A stretch of 8,962 nt of DNA, from positions 1 to 8,962 of the forward strand of contig USAD01000098.1 in NCBI GenBank assembly GCA_900552415.1, in the 5' to 3' direction. This document shows positions 1 to 6,350 of the stretch, in pieces (within the stretch, counting starts at the first letter, position 1; each line of letters starts with the position of its first letter). Source of the stretch: an uncultured Parabacteroides sp. Lineage in GTDB: Bacteria; Bacteroidota; Bacteroidia; Bacteroidales; Tannerellaceae. The notes beneath the pieces are model-generated. The model had not been told where the DNA came from, searched no databases, and worked only from the letters and a program-made list of their open reading frames with translations. The translations under genes were made by a program, and so were the position numbers.

Positions 1-156
1 AACGATCCGTTTCTATACGGTGAAAAAGTAAAAGCCTACCTCATCCGTGGCGCCAGACATTTACCGGGATATGATATCTGGCCAAATGCGCGGGTGGGGT
101 ATGGCAGTTTATGTGTATCGGAAAGCCTTCCTTTGCGGAGTGGGGGAGAGGGCTAA
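1..156 (+). CDS. C-terminal end of a probable S8 (subtilisin-like) serine peptidase, 5' truncated by the window
   Basis: Frame 1 is open from the first base to TAA at 154-156 and gives 51 residues with no start in the window, so this is the 3' end of a longer gene. It contains a segment reading [10 protein letters not shown], then a [14 protein letters not shown] segment. In S8 peptidases of Bacteroidetes and in clostridial Csp-like proteases, the C-terminal end of the catalytic domain typically has an 'LIRGA' helix followed by 'YPNxxWGYGxL', just after the catalytic serine region. The match is to this tail only; the Asp, His and Ser catalytic residues would lie upstream of the window. The product would be a secreted or cell-envelope protease if the assignment holds. 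Its stop codon overlaps the stop of the convergent queF by 4 nt (153-156), so no separate terminator lies between the two genes. The open frame is well supported; the family is a motif-level inference. Confidence 0.6.
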   Translation, partial: NDPFLYGEKVKAYLIRGARHLPGYDIWPNARVGYGSLCVSESLPLRSGGEG

Positions 157-641
157 CGATTATCGATCTTTTCCGGATACATATCGTGGTGTGTCAGCCG
201 GTCAAAAGCCACTTTTTCCCATAATGTATCTTTTTTTCCATAGTTACAGTAGGGATCAATGGATATACCGCCGCGAGGGGTGAATTTTCCCCAGACTTCA
301 ATATATTTTGGGTCCATCAGGCGGATCAGGTCTTTCATGATGATGTTGACGCAATCCTCGTGGAAAGCCCCATGGTTACGGAAGCTGAAGAGATAGAGCT
401 TCAGGCTCTTGCTCTCCACCATCTTGATGTCGGGGATATAATCGATATGGATGGTGGCGAAATCGGGTTGCCCGGTGATGGGGCAGAGGCTCGTGAACTC
501 CGGGCAATTGAAGCGCACCCAATAGTCGTTCTCCGGATGCTTGTTGGTGAAGGCCTCCAGCACCTCGGGCGCGTAATCTTGCCGGTAGATGGTCTTGCCA
601 CCCAAGAGGCTCAGCTCATGCTCGTCCTTTCGTGTATCCAT
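153..641 (-). CDS. queF: NADPH-dependent 7-cyano-7-deazaguanine reductase QueF (preQ0 reductase)
   Basis: The product is 162 residues, the size of the single-domain (Bacillus-type) QueF rather than the longer two-domain E. coli type. QueF reduces the nitrile of preQ0 to the primary amine of preQ1 with two NADPH, in the cytoplasm, on the way to queuosine in the wobble base of GUN-anticodon tRNAs. The catalytic cysteine lies in [10 protein letters not shown] (Cys53) with the partner Asp60, matching Cys55 and Asp62 of B. subtilis QueF. The family signature [14 protein letters not shown] runs from residue 76, with substrate-binding Glu76, and His94-Glu95 follow. The fold is a T-fold (tunnelling fold) enzyme. 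It lies 18 nt downstream of queC, which makes its substrate, so the pair is almost certainly co-transcribed. The ATG at 641 is preceded by an unusually good Shine-Dalgarno sequence. The TAG stop overlaps the stop of the convergent peptidase gene. Confidence 0.97.
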   Translation of the reverse strand: MDTRKDEHELSLLGGKTIYRQDYAPEVLEAFTNKHPENDYWVRFNCPEFTSLCPITGQPDFATIHIDYIPDIKMVESKSLKLYLFSFRNHGAFHEDCVNIIMKDLIRLMDPKYIEVWGKFTPRGGISIDPYCNYGKKDTLWEKVAFDRLTHHDMYPEKIDNR

Positions 642-650
642 TATTCTTGT

Positions 651-658
651 TCTCCTTT
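651..658 (-). promoter_or_regulatory. Strong Shine-Dalgarno sequence of queF
   Basis: On the minus strand the 18-nt gap between queC and queF carries AAAGGAGA, ending 9 nt before the queF ATG. This is a near-perfect match to the anti-Shine-Dalgarno end of 16S rRNA with good spacing. It stands out because Bacteroidetes rarely rely on such sites, and the other genes here have A-rich or unremarkable leaders. It supports the ATG at 641 as the true start. Confidence 0.7.
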
Positions 659-659
659 A

Positions 660-1340
660 TTATTGATTGTTAGACATGCTTTTCTTTCGCTCCAGGTATT
701 TCTCCAGGCCATGTTGTCTGAGCTTGCAAGCGGGGCAATGGCCACATCCGTCGGCGATGACGCCATTGTAGCAGGTGAGTGTGCGTTGGCGCACCAGGTC
801 GAATACGCCCAGCTCGTCGGAAAGTTCCCAGACCTCACTCTTGTCGCGATCCATCAACGGGGTGTGCAGGACGAATTGCTCGTCCATCGCCAGGTTGAGC
901 GTCACGTTGAGCGAGCGGATGAAGGTATCCCGGCAATCGGGATAGCCACTAAAGTCGGCCTCCGACACACCTGTCACCAGATGGAAGATTCCCTTGCTCC
1001 GGGCCAGGATGGCGGCAAAGGTGAGGAACACCATGTTACGCCCCGGCACGAAGGTATTCGGATAGTTATCCGCCGGTTTCTCCTCGTCCATCGTGATGGA
1101 TCCGTTCACCAGTGAGTTGTTCGGGTCAAGCTGGCTGATCAGTGAGACATCCAGCAGATGGAAGGGGACATGCGCCTCGTCGGCGATCGCCCGGGCCACC
1201 TCGACCTCGAGCGCGTGTTTTTGTCCGTAGGTGAAGCATACCGCCTCTACTCTCTTGAAGTGCTTTTTCGCCCAGAACAGGCAGGTCGTGGAGTCTTGTC
1301 CTCCAGAGAAGCACACCATAGCAGCGTCTTGTCTTTTCAT
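660..1340 (-). CDS. queC: 7-cyano-7-deazaguanine (preQ0) synthase QueC
   Basis: The product is 226 residues, the normal QueC length. QueC uses ATP and ammonia to convert 7-carboxy-7-deazaguanine to the nitrile preQ0, in the cytoplasm, as the third enzyme of the queuosine branch that starts from GTP. The N-terminal PP-loop ATP pyrophosphatase motif is FSGGQDST (residues 11-18). Conserved blocks [10 protein letters not shown] (about 97-106) and SGYPDCR (131-137) follow. A C-terminal zinc site is formed by Cys190, Cys199, Cys202 and Cys205 in the C-x8-CGHCPAC arrangement. The next gene, queF, uses the product directly. The leader is A-rich with no Shine-Dalgarno match. It is separated from upstream thiL by 103 bp with two hairpins and a possible promoter box, so it may start its own transcript. 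The earlier enzymes QueD and QueE are not in the window. Confidence 0.97.
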   Translation of the reverse strand: MKRQDAAMVCFSGGQDSTTCLFWAKKHFKRVEAVCFTYGQKHALEVEVARAIADEAHVPFHLLDVSLISQLDPNNSLVNGSITMDEEKPADNYPNTFVPGRNMVFLTFAAILARSKGIFHLVTGVSEADFSGYPDCRDTFIRSLNVTLNLAMDEQFVLHTPLMDRDKSEVWELSDELGVFDLVRQRTLTCYNGVIADGCGHCPACKLRQHGLEKYLERKKSMSNNQ

Positions 1341-1387
1341 TAATCTTTTGTTTTCTTGTTTTTAATACGTGGTTTAGCAAGCACACG

Positions 1388-1405
1388 GAGAGGCGTTCGC
1401 CTCTC
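1388..1405 (-). terminator. Hairpin in the thiL-queC gap (possible terminator or attenuator)
   Basis: A perfect inverted repeat GAGAGGC / GCCTCTC (7 bp) closes a 4-nt loop, about 40 nt after the thiL stop and about 50 nt before queC. On the minus strand, the direction of both flanking genes, it has no U-tract after it. It is therefore not a canonical intrinsic terminator in that orientation and could instead be a processing or leader structure. A second, smaller hairpin (1409-1424) lies immediately upstream in transcription order. Confidence 0.35.
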
Positions 1406-1408
1406 GAG

Positions 1409-1428
1409 ACGCGAAGATACGCGTTTTT
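1409..1428. other. Second small hairpin with a T-run on the plus strand
   Basis: ACGCG (1409-1413) pairs with CGCGT (1420-1424) around a 6-nt loop, and TTTT follows on the + strand. Read on +, it looks like a weak intrinsic terminator, but no + gene ends here. Read on the minus strand, the loop and the downstream arm contain the TATCTTCGCG sequence that resembles a Bacteroidetes -7 box, so the same bases may serve as a promoter element for queC. Neither role is established. Confidence 0.25.
1410..1419 (-). promoter_or_regulatory. Candidate -7 promoter element upstream of queC
   Basis: Minus-strand TATCTTCGCG resembles the Bacteroidetes primary sigma factor -7 element TAnnTTTG with one change (TTCG for TTTG). 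It ends 69 nt before the queC ATG. The identical 10-mer occurs upstream of sppA. I could not find a convincing TTTG (-33) element about 19-21 nt further upstream, so confidence is low. Confidence 0.3.
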
Positions 1429-1443
1429 CGCCAGAAGTACGAC

Positions 1444-2472
1444 TTACTCGAGCGAGTTCCAGCCTTGTGCCCTGAGCGTCACCTCGCCACCATCACGACC
1501 AACCAGGTAGTTGCCCAGCTCCTCTCGGGTGATGTGGCCAATCACCTTCACGCCCTCGATCGCCTCCACCTTATCGTGGTCGGTAAGGGGCACGGTAAAG
1601 AGCAGCTCGTAATCCTCGCCTCCATTAAGCGCGGCGGTAACGAGGTTCATGTTGAATTGCTCGGCCATCACGGCGGTTTGGTAATCGATCGGGATGCGGT
1701 CCTCATAGACCCGACAACCGACGTGGCTCGCCCTCGAGATGTGGAGCAACTCGGACGAGAGGCCATCGGATACGTCCATCATCGCCGTCGGGACGATACC
1801 CGCCCGGTCGAGCGCCTCGATGATGTCCTTGCGTGCCTCCGGTTTCAATTGCCGCTCGAGGAGATACTCCTTGCCGGCGAAGTCGGGCTGGAAATCCTTC
1901 TCGCCCCGGAAGACGCTCTTCTCGCGCTCCAGCAACTGGAGACCCATATAGGCGGCACCCAGGTCGCCACTGACGCAGATGAGGTCGGTCTCGTGAGCGC
2001 CATCCCGATAGACCACTTTACCTCGCTCGCCCTCACCAATACAGGTGATGCTGATGGTCAGGCCGGTCATCGAGGCGGAGGTGTCGCCACCGACGAGGTC
2101 GACGCCGTAAATGTCGCACGCCAGGCGGATGCCGTCATAGAGTTGCTCCAGATCCTCAACGCAGAAACGCTTCGAGATGCCGAGCGATACGGTGATCTGG
2201 CGTGGCCGGCCATTCATGGCGTAAATGTCGGAGAAGTTGACCACGGCGGACTTATAGCCCAGATGCTTCAAGGGAACGTAAGTGAGGTCGAAATGAACAC
2301 CCTCCAGCAGGAGGTCGGTCGTCACGAGCGTCAGCTTATCGGCATAGTCCATCACGGCGGCGTCGTCGCCTACCCCTTTCAGGGAACTCTTGTTTTTCAA
2401 CTCGATGCGATCGGTGAGGTGGTGGATTAATCCGAACTCACCCAAGGTCGCTATTTCAGTTCTTTTAGTCAT
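1444..2472 (-). CDS. thiL: Thiamine-monophosphate kinase ThiL
   Basis: The product is 342 residues, the usual length for ThiL. It phosphorylates thiamine monophosphate with ATP to give thiamine diphosphate, the last step of coenzyme synthesis, in the cytoplasm. It belongs to the PurM/SelD-like ATP-binding superfamily. Visible signatures in order are GDDAAV (35-40), the metal and nucleotide motif TTDLLLEGVHF (51-61), NFSDIYAM (79-86), GGDTS (128-132), SGDLG (168-172), MMDVSDGLSS (231-240) and GGEDYELLF (284-292). All the usual acidic metal-binding positions appear to be present. The ATG follows the lpxK stop by a single base (TAG-C-ATG), so translation is probably coupled to lpxK and expression is part of the sppA-lpxK-thiL unit. 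I see no thiamine pyrophosphate riboswitch before it, as expected for an internal operon gene. No other thiamine genes are in the window. Confidence 0.96.
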   Translation of the reverse strand: MTKRTEIATLGEFGLIHHLTDRIELKNKSSLKGVGDDAAVMDYADKLTLVTTDLLLEGVHFDLTYVPLKHLGYKSAVVNFSDIYAMNGRPRQITVSLGISKRFCVEDLEQLYDGIRLACDIYGVDLVGGDTSASMTGLTISITCIGEGERGKVVYRDGAHETDLICVSGDLGAAYMGLQLLEREKSVFRGEKDFQPDFAGKEYLLERQLKPEARKDIIEALDRAGIVPTAMMDVSDGLSSELLHISRASHVGCRVYEDRIPIDYQTAVMAEQFNMNLVTAALNGGEDYELLFTVPLTDHDKVEAIEGVKVIGHITREELGNYLVGRDGGEVTLRAQGWNSLE

Positions 2473-2473
2473 G

Positions 2474-3559
2474 CTATATGTTGGAATTAAATGATTGTTC
2501 GATATGTCGTTGGATCAATAGGTCGAACCGTTCGCCCTCTCCGTTGAGGAAGCGCGTCCGGATCGGCAATTGGTAAAGGATCGCTCGCCAGGCATTGGGC
2601 AAGCCGGGATGCTGGCGCAATCGGGCGGCGTCCTTCTCGGTCACGATGATGAGCGTCGGTTCGCTTTGCTCTTGCCGTTTGGCCTCGATCCTCGCCAGCT
2701 CGTCGGCATTGAACGAGTGATGGTCGGCGAACGGGAAATGGATCACCTGGCGTGCTCGTCTCCTGACCTCGGCCAGAAGTGGTGCCGGATTGGCGATGCC
2801 ACTAATGAGCAGGACCGTCGCCCGGGCGGGATCGATCGTCTCACTGGCCTCGTCCGGGAAGAGCGGTTCCAGATGATCGTAGGCCAACTCGCTAAAGAAG
2901 AGATGTTGCCCCGGCTCGAGGCTTGAGGCTTTTCGCCACTCCTCGTAGGTTGGACGATCGATGGGCTCGTCGGTTTTGGTGACGATCACGATGTCCGCCC
3001 TCCGGATGCCACCTCTTGTCTCTCGCAATCGCCCATCGGGCATCAAGGCGTCGACAAAATAGGGACGATGATAATCGGTCAGGACGATATTGAGCGAGGG
3101 GCGCACGTAGCGATGCTGGAAAGCGTCGTCAAGAAGGATCACTTTCGGACGTTCCCGTTCGGGCAGGGCCAGCAGGTTGGCGATTCCCCGACGCCGGTCG
3201 CTATCTACCGCCACGGTTATTTCCGGGAATTTGCGTTTGATCTGGTAAGGCTCATCTCCGATCTCGCTGGAGCTGCTCTTTGTGGTGGCTAAACGATAGC
3301 CTTTCGTCTCTCGTTTGTATCCCCGGCTCAAGACGGCGACCCGATGTTTTGGCGAGAGGAGCCGGACAAGATATTCCGTATGGGGTGTCTTGCCCGTGCC
3401 GCCCACGCTGAGATTACCCACGCAGATCACCGGGAGCGGAAAGCGCTCGGAAGGCAACCAGCCCCAATCGAACAGGCGATTACGAAGGCTCGTAACCGCG
3501 CCATACAACCAGGCGAGTGGCGCCAATACCCGGAATCGTTTGATCGTGAACGCTCTCAT
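2474..3559 (-). CDS. lpxK: Tetraacyldisaccharide 4'-kinase LpxK (lipid A synthesis)
   Basis: The product is 361 residues, typical of LpxK in Bacteroidetes. LpxK phosphorylates the 4'-position of the tetraacyl-disaccharide 1-phosphate to form lipid IVA at the cytoplasmic face of the inner membrane. A hydrophobic N-terminal helix (about residues 8-30) fits the single membrane anchor of the family. The Walker A P-loop is [13 protein letters not shown] (47-59). Other family blocks are LSRGYKR (77-83), GDEP (101-104, whose Asp corresponds to the catalytic Asp99 of Aquifex LpxK), DDAFQHR (144-150), PDGRLRE (174-180), RADIVIVTK (187-195), the His-rich FADHHSF (277-283) and VTEKDAARL (306-314). It starts 12 bp after sppA and ends 1 bp before thiL, so the three form a tight cluster. 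Lipid A 4'-phosphate is removed later in many Bacteroidales by a phosphatase that is not in this window. Confidence 0.96.
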   Translation of the reverse strand: MRAFTIKRFRVLAPLAWLYGAVTSLRNRLFDWGWLPSERFPLPVICVGNLSVGGTGKTPHTEYLVRLLSPKHRVAVLSRGYKRETKGYRLATTKSSSSEIGDEPYQIKRKFPEITVAVDSDRRRGIANLLALPERERPKVILLDDAFQHRYVRPSLNIVLTDYHRPYFVDALMPDGRLRETRGGIRRADIVIVTKTDEPIDRPTYEEWRKASSLEPGQHLFFSELAYDHLEPLFPDEASETIDPARATVLLISGIANPAPLLAEVRRRARQVIHFPFADHHSFNADELARIEAKRQEQSEPTLIIVTEKDAARLRQHPGLPNAWRAILYQLPIRTRFLNGEGERFDLLIQRHIEQSFNSNI

Positions 3560-3571
3560 CTCGTCGGGATA

Positions 3572-5332
3572 TTAAAGGGGCCGGATATCGTAGGGCAGGC
3601 GAGCCTGGATACCGGAGTTTACACGCATCTGCTGGAGCGTTTGGTAATAAATGAAATCATCCCCCAGGAACGAGCGGAGCAGGTTGGCCTTGATCGTCGG
3701 GCCGGTCGTGGCGAAAAGCTCCTCGAACAGGCTCTTGTTGGTCGTGATCTCCTTGATTTGGTAATGATCCAATTGCGCCAGCTCGGCGGCGTCGCTAATC
3801 GCTTGTTGAAGGCCACCCAGGTCATCCACCAGGCCCAGGTCTACCGCTTGCGAGCCGGTCCAGACCCGACCTTGCGCCACACGATCCACCTGCTCGGTGG
3901 TCATGCTTCGTCCATCAGCGCATCGGGAAAGGAAAGTTCGGTATGCATACTCGGTCTGGTGTTGCAAGAGCGCTCGCTCGTCGGCGCTCATGGGGCGCAT
4001 GGAGTTGCCCAGGTCGGCATAGGGATTGGTTTTCACCACATCACTTCCGATACCCAGCTTATCTGCCAGGCGGGTCGTGTTGGGCAGGAGAGAGAAGACA
4101 CCGATCGATCCGGTCAGTGTGTTCGATTCGGCGATGATCCGGTTGGCGGCACATGCGATGTAGTAACCACCCGAGGCGGCGGCATCGCCCATCGAGATCA
4201 CGATCGGTTTCTCTTTCTTGAGCTCCTCGACCTGTCGCCAGATCTGGTCGGCGACTTGGAAGCTTCCGCCCGGCGAGTTGATACGCAAGACAACCGCCTT
4301 GATCTCCTTATCCTCCTTCAGCTCGATCAGCTGGTCGGCCAGTCGCTCGGTGATCACTTGTGAGAGATCATAGCCCGAGACACTTTGCCGGGGAACGATC
4401 TCGCCCTCGGCATAAAGCAGGGCGATCTTCGGTCCGGATCCTTTGGGCGTATCCAGGCTGGCCACCTCCGAGACGGAGGCGTAACTCTGTTTGTTCTCTT
4501 GTCCGGTCTGTTCCCGAATGAAACGGTCTACCTCCGGTTGATACTTTTGCTCGTCGATCAGGCCCATATCAATCGCTTTTTGGGCACCGGCGAAGGCGAG
4601 TCCCTCGTTGGCGAATTGCTCGACGGCATCCGTACTCATCCGGCGTGAGGAGGCGATGCCCTCCACCAGATGGCCCCAGATGGTCGAGATATAGGATTGG
4701 ATCTGCTCCCGGTTCTCGTCGCTCAATTTCTTGAGCAGGAAAGGCTCGACTGCCCCCTTGTAGGAGCCGACCTTAAAGACCTCCATCTCGACGCCGAGTT
4801 TCTCCATCAACCCGGTGAAGAACATGGTCTGGCTCGACAGGCCATTGAGCATCACCATTCCCTGCGGATTGAGGAAAAGCCGGTCGGCCACGGAGCAGAG
4901 ATAATAACATCCTTGCGTATAGTTATCGCCATAGGCCACCACGAACTTGCCGCTCTCCTTGAAGGCCTCGAGGGCATGGCGGATGCTTTGCAGGCTCGCG
5001 CTACCACCATCAAGGTTACCTGCCCGGAGATAAATACCATTGATCCGGGGATCTTCACCGGCGACCTTGATGGCTTTCAGGATCTCCTTGAGCGATAGGG
5101 TTGTCTCATCCTCTTTCCAGAGAAGGGCCAGAGGGTCTTCCGCCGGATTGTCGGCGATGGTGCCGTTGAGGTCGATTCTCAGGACCGTATTGTTTGACGG
5201 TACGTAGGTCGGCGTACTGGTGAGGCCGGCGACCAGCCCGACTAAGGCGAGCAGGCCGATTATGCCCATAAAGGTGAGGCCTACGATCACGCCGATCGTC
5301 GAGGCCAGGATAGTTTTAAAGAATGCTTTCAT
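3572..5332 (-). CDS. sppA: Signal peptide peptidase SppA, 67-kDa type
   Basis: The product is 586 residues, the size of the long two-repeat SppA (protease IV, family S49). It degrades cleaved signal peptides and other membrane-embedded peptides. A single hydrophobic anchor spans about residues 8-37, so the catalytic body should face the periplasm. The N-terminal repeat contributes the general base lysine, Lys192 in GSYKGAVEP (equivalent to E. coli Lys209). The C-terminal repeat contributes the nucleophile Ser387 in DAAASGGYY (equivalent to Ser409). INSPGGS (351-357) and LTGSIGVF (406-413) are further S49 blocks. The gene begins 43 bp after the DUF4922 gene and ends 12 bp before lpxK. A possible -7 box sits in the upstream gap, so sppA may head its own transcript. 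No defects are seen. Confidence 0.96.
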   Translation of the reverse strand: MKAFFKTILASTIGVIVGLTFMGIIGLLALVGLVAGLTSTPTYVPSNNTVLRIDLNGTIADNPAEDPLALLWKEDETTLSLKEILKAIKVAGEDPRINGIYLRAGNLDGGSASLQSIRHALEAFKESGKFVVAYGDNYTQGCYYLCSVADRLFLNPQGMVMLNGLSSQTMFFTGLMEKLGVEMEVFKVGSYKGAVEPFLLKKLSDENREQIQSYISTIWGHLVEGIASSRRMSTDAVEQFANEGLAFAGAQKAIDMGLIDEQKYQPEVDRFIREQTGQENKQSYASVSEVASLDTPKGSGPKIALLYAEGEIVPRQSVSGYDLSQVITERLADQLIELKEDKEIKAVVLRINSPGGSFQVADQIWRQVEELKKEKPIVISMGDAAASGGYYIACAANRIIAESNTLTGSIGVFSLLPNTTRLADKLGIGSDVVKTNPYADLGNSMRPMSADERALLQHQTEYAYRTFLSRCADGRSMTTEQVDRVAQGRVWTGSQAVDLGLVDDLGGLQQAISDAAELAQLDHYQIKEITTNKSLFEELFATTGPTIKANLLRSFLGDDFIYYQTLQQMRVNSGIQARLPYDIRPL

Positions 5333-5364
5333 CGTCTTGTTTTTGCTTCACTAAACGTGTTTGC

Positions 5365-5374
5365 CGCGAAGATA
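5365..5374 (-). promoter_or_regulatory. Candidate -7 promoter element upstream of sppA
   Basis: Minus-strand TATCTTCGCG is identical to the 10-mer upstream of queC. It lies immediately after the DUF4922 stop codon (5376-5378) and ends 32 nt before the sppA ATG. It resembles TAnnTTTG with one change. No clear TTTG is visible at the expected -33 spacing, so it is a candidate only. Confidence 0.3.
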
Positions 5375-5375
5375 G

Positions 5376-6350
5376 TTAAAAAACAGTATTGATCTGGAAT
5401 GATCGGATCGTCTCGTCGTCATAGCAGGTTTGCCCGAACAGGTCACGCAACAGGGACTCGTCCATCCGTTCGAAATCCCGCTCGACGGGTAGGATCAGCA
5501 AACCGCCTACGTCGGCAGCTCCCGGACTACTCAACAGGCGCTCCTCTCCTTCGGCGAAGTATTGCCGTGGCCGGTGTGCCTTTCTCGGGATGATCACCAG
5601 TCTCCAGCCCGTTTTGTCGTTATAATAGGCAAAAAGATTCATCTTGGGTTCCTCCTCGTCCTCGCTACGTGGCAAGGCGTCGAAGACACGCTTGAACCAA
5701 GTGGCGATCTCCTCTTGGTTATTGCCCTCGATGACGAAACCGTTTCGCCAATAACGCTCCAGTCGCCAGAGCCGGCTTCCTCCGGGCGCTTGCCCAAGTG
5801 GTATGAGGTGCCGGTCGTCTTGCCGTGCGAGCCAATCGCCGATCTCCTGGTCTATGGGCATCACGCCTTGCGTTACCGCCTGGAAATGGGCATGGTCGGG
5901 AGCTGAGGCGCCACAACGGGGACCATTATAGAAGATCGTGTGCCGGTTGAGCCGGCGAGCGATGGTCAGCAGGTCGTTGAGCCGGCACAAGATCTTTTGG
6001 GGCTCATGCCTGCGGGCGGGGATCGTGAAATGCTCCTGGAAGATCGGGTAGGGATTGCAAAGCACCAGGTAATGGAACCCGAACGGCAATCGTTCCTGCT
6101 CCACCGGAAGGTTGGCCACGCAGAGGAAGCAGGGCCGATCCAGGATAGCGCCTTTATCTACCTTTGCCGTCGTGGAGATGGCGCGTGCCGGATTGAACTG
6201 GATCTTGATAAGGCAATCGTCCAGCCGGATCTCCTTGAGGCGAACATTCTTCAATGCCTGGAAGTTGTCATGCGCCAGGGGCCATGTCTTGAGTTGTTTG
6301 GCCAGCATCTCGTTGGCTTGCGAGGAGCTGACCCAGATATTCGGTTTCAT
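5376..6350 (-). CDS. DUF4922 / HIT-like nucleotide-sugar phosphorylase-type protein, function unknown
   Basis: The product is 324 residues from the chosen ATG at 6350, which overlaps the TGA of the upstream glycosyltransferase as ATGA; an in-frame ATG at 6392 would add 14 residues inside that gene. The core signature is GASAPDHAHFQ (147-157), giving His153-x-His155-x-Gln157. This is the HIT-superfamily transferase motif as found in GDP-L-galactose/GDP-D-glucose phosphorylases (plant VTC2 has HLHFQ) and in GalT and Ap4A phosphorylase. A PCFLC pair (Cys74, Cys77) resembles the zinc cysteines of GalT-like enzymes, and EHFTIP (106-111) could supply a further ligand. Later conserved-looking blocks are NLFAYYN (238-244), WRLVIIPRKAHRP (249-261) and SPGAADVGGLL (275-285). 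Such enzymes transfer a nucleotidyl group through a histidine intermediate. The substrate here is unknown. No signal peptide is seen, so it is probably cytoplasmic. The coupled glycosyltransferase suggests a role in sugar-nucleotide or glycan metabolism, which is inference. Confidence 0.8.
   Translation of the reverse strand: MKPNIWVSSSQANEMLAKQLKTWPLAHDNFQALKNVRLKEIRLDDCLIKIQFNPARAISTTAKVDKGAILDRPCFLCVANLPVEQERLPFGFHYLVLCNPYPIFQEHFTIPARRHEPQKILCRLNDLLTIARRLNRHTIFYNGPRCGASAPDHAHFQAVTQGVMPIDQEIGDWLARQDDRHLIPLGQAPGGSRLWRLERYWRNGFVIEGNNQEEIATWFKRVFDALPRSEDEEEPKMNLFAYYNDKTGWRLVIIPRKAHRPRQYFAEGEERLLSSPGAADVGGLLILPVERDFERMDESLLRDLFGQTCYDDETIRSFQINTVF

Noticed and set aside
1341..1443. PreQ1 riboswitch upstream of queC
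   Set aside because: The hairpin loops are too short and lack the C-rich loop and matching A-rich tail arrangement of preQ1-I aptamers; no preQ1-II pattern was seen either.
2473..2560. TPP riboswitch before thiL
   Set aside because: The region upstream of thiL is lpxK coding sequence with a 1-nt gap and carries no TPP aptamer signature.
3344..4363. A 339-codon open frame on the + strand opposite sppA and lpxK
   Set aside because: It lies antisense to two genes with complete catalytic motifs, shows no recognisable protein pattern, and is the kind of long shadow frame common opposite GC-rich coding sequence. The same applies to + frames at 360-1115, 1465-2430 and 6112-6987.
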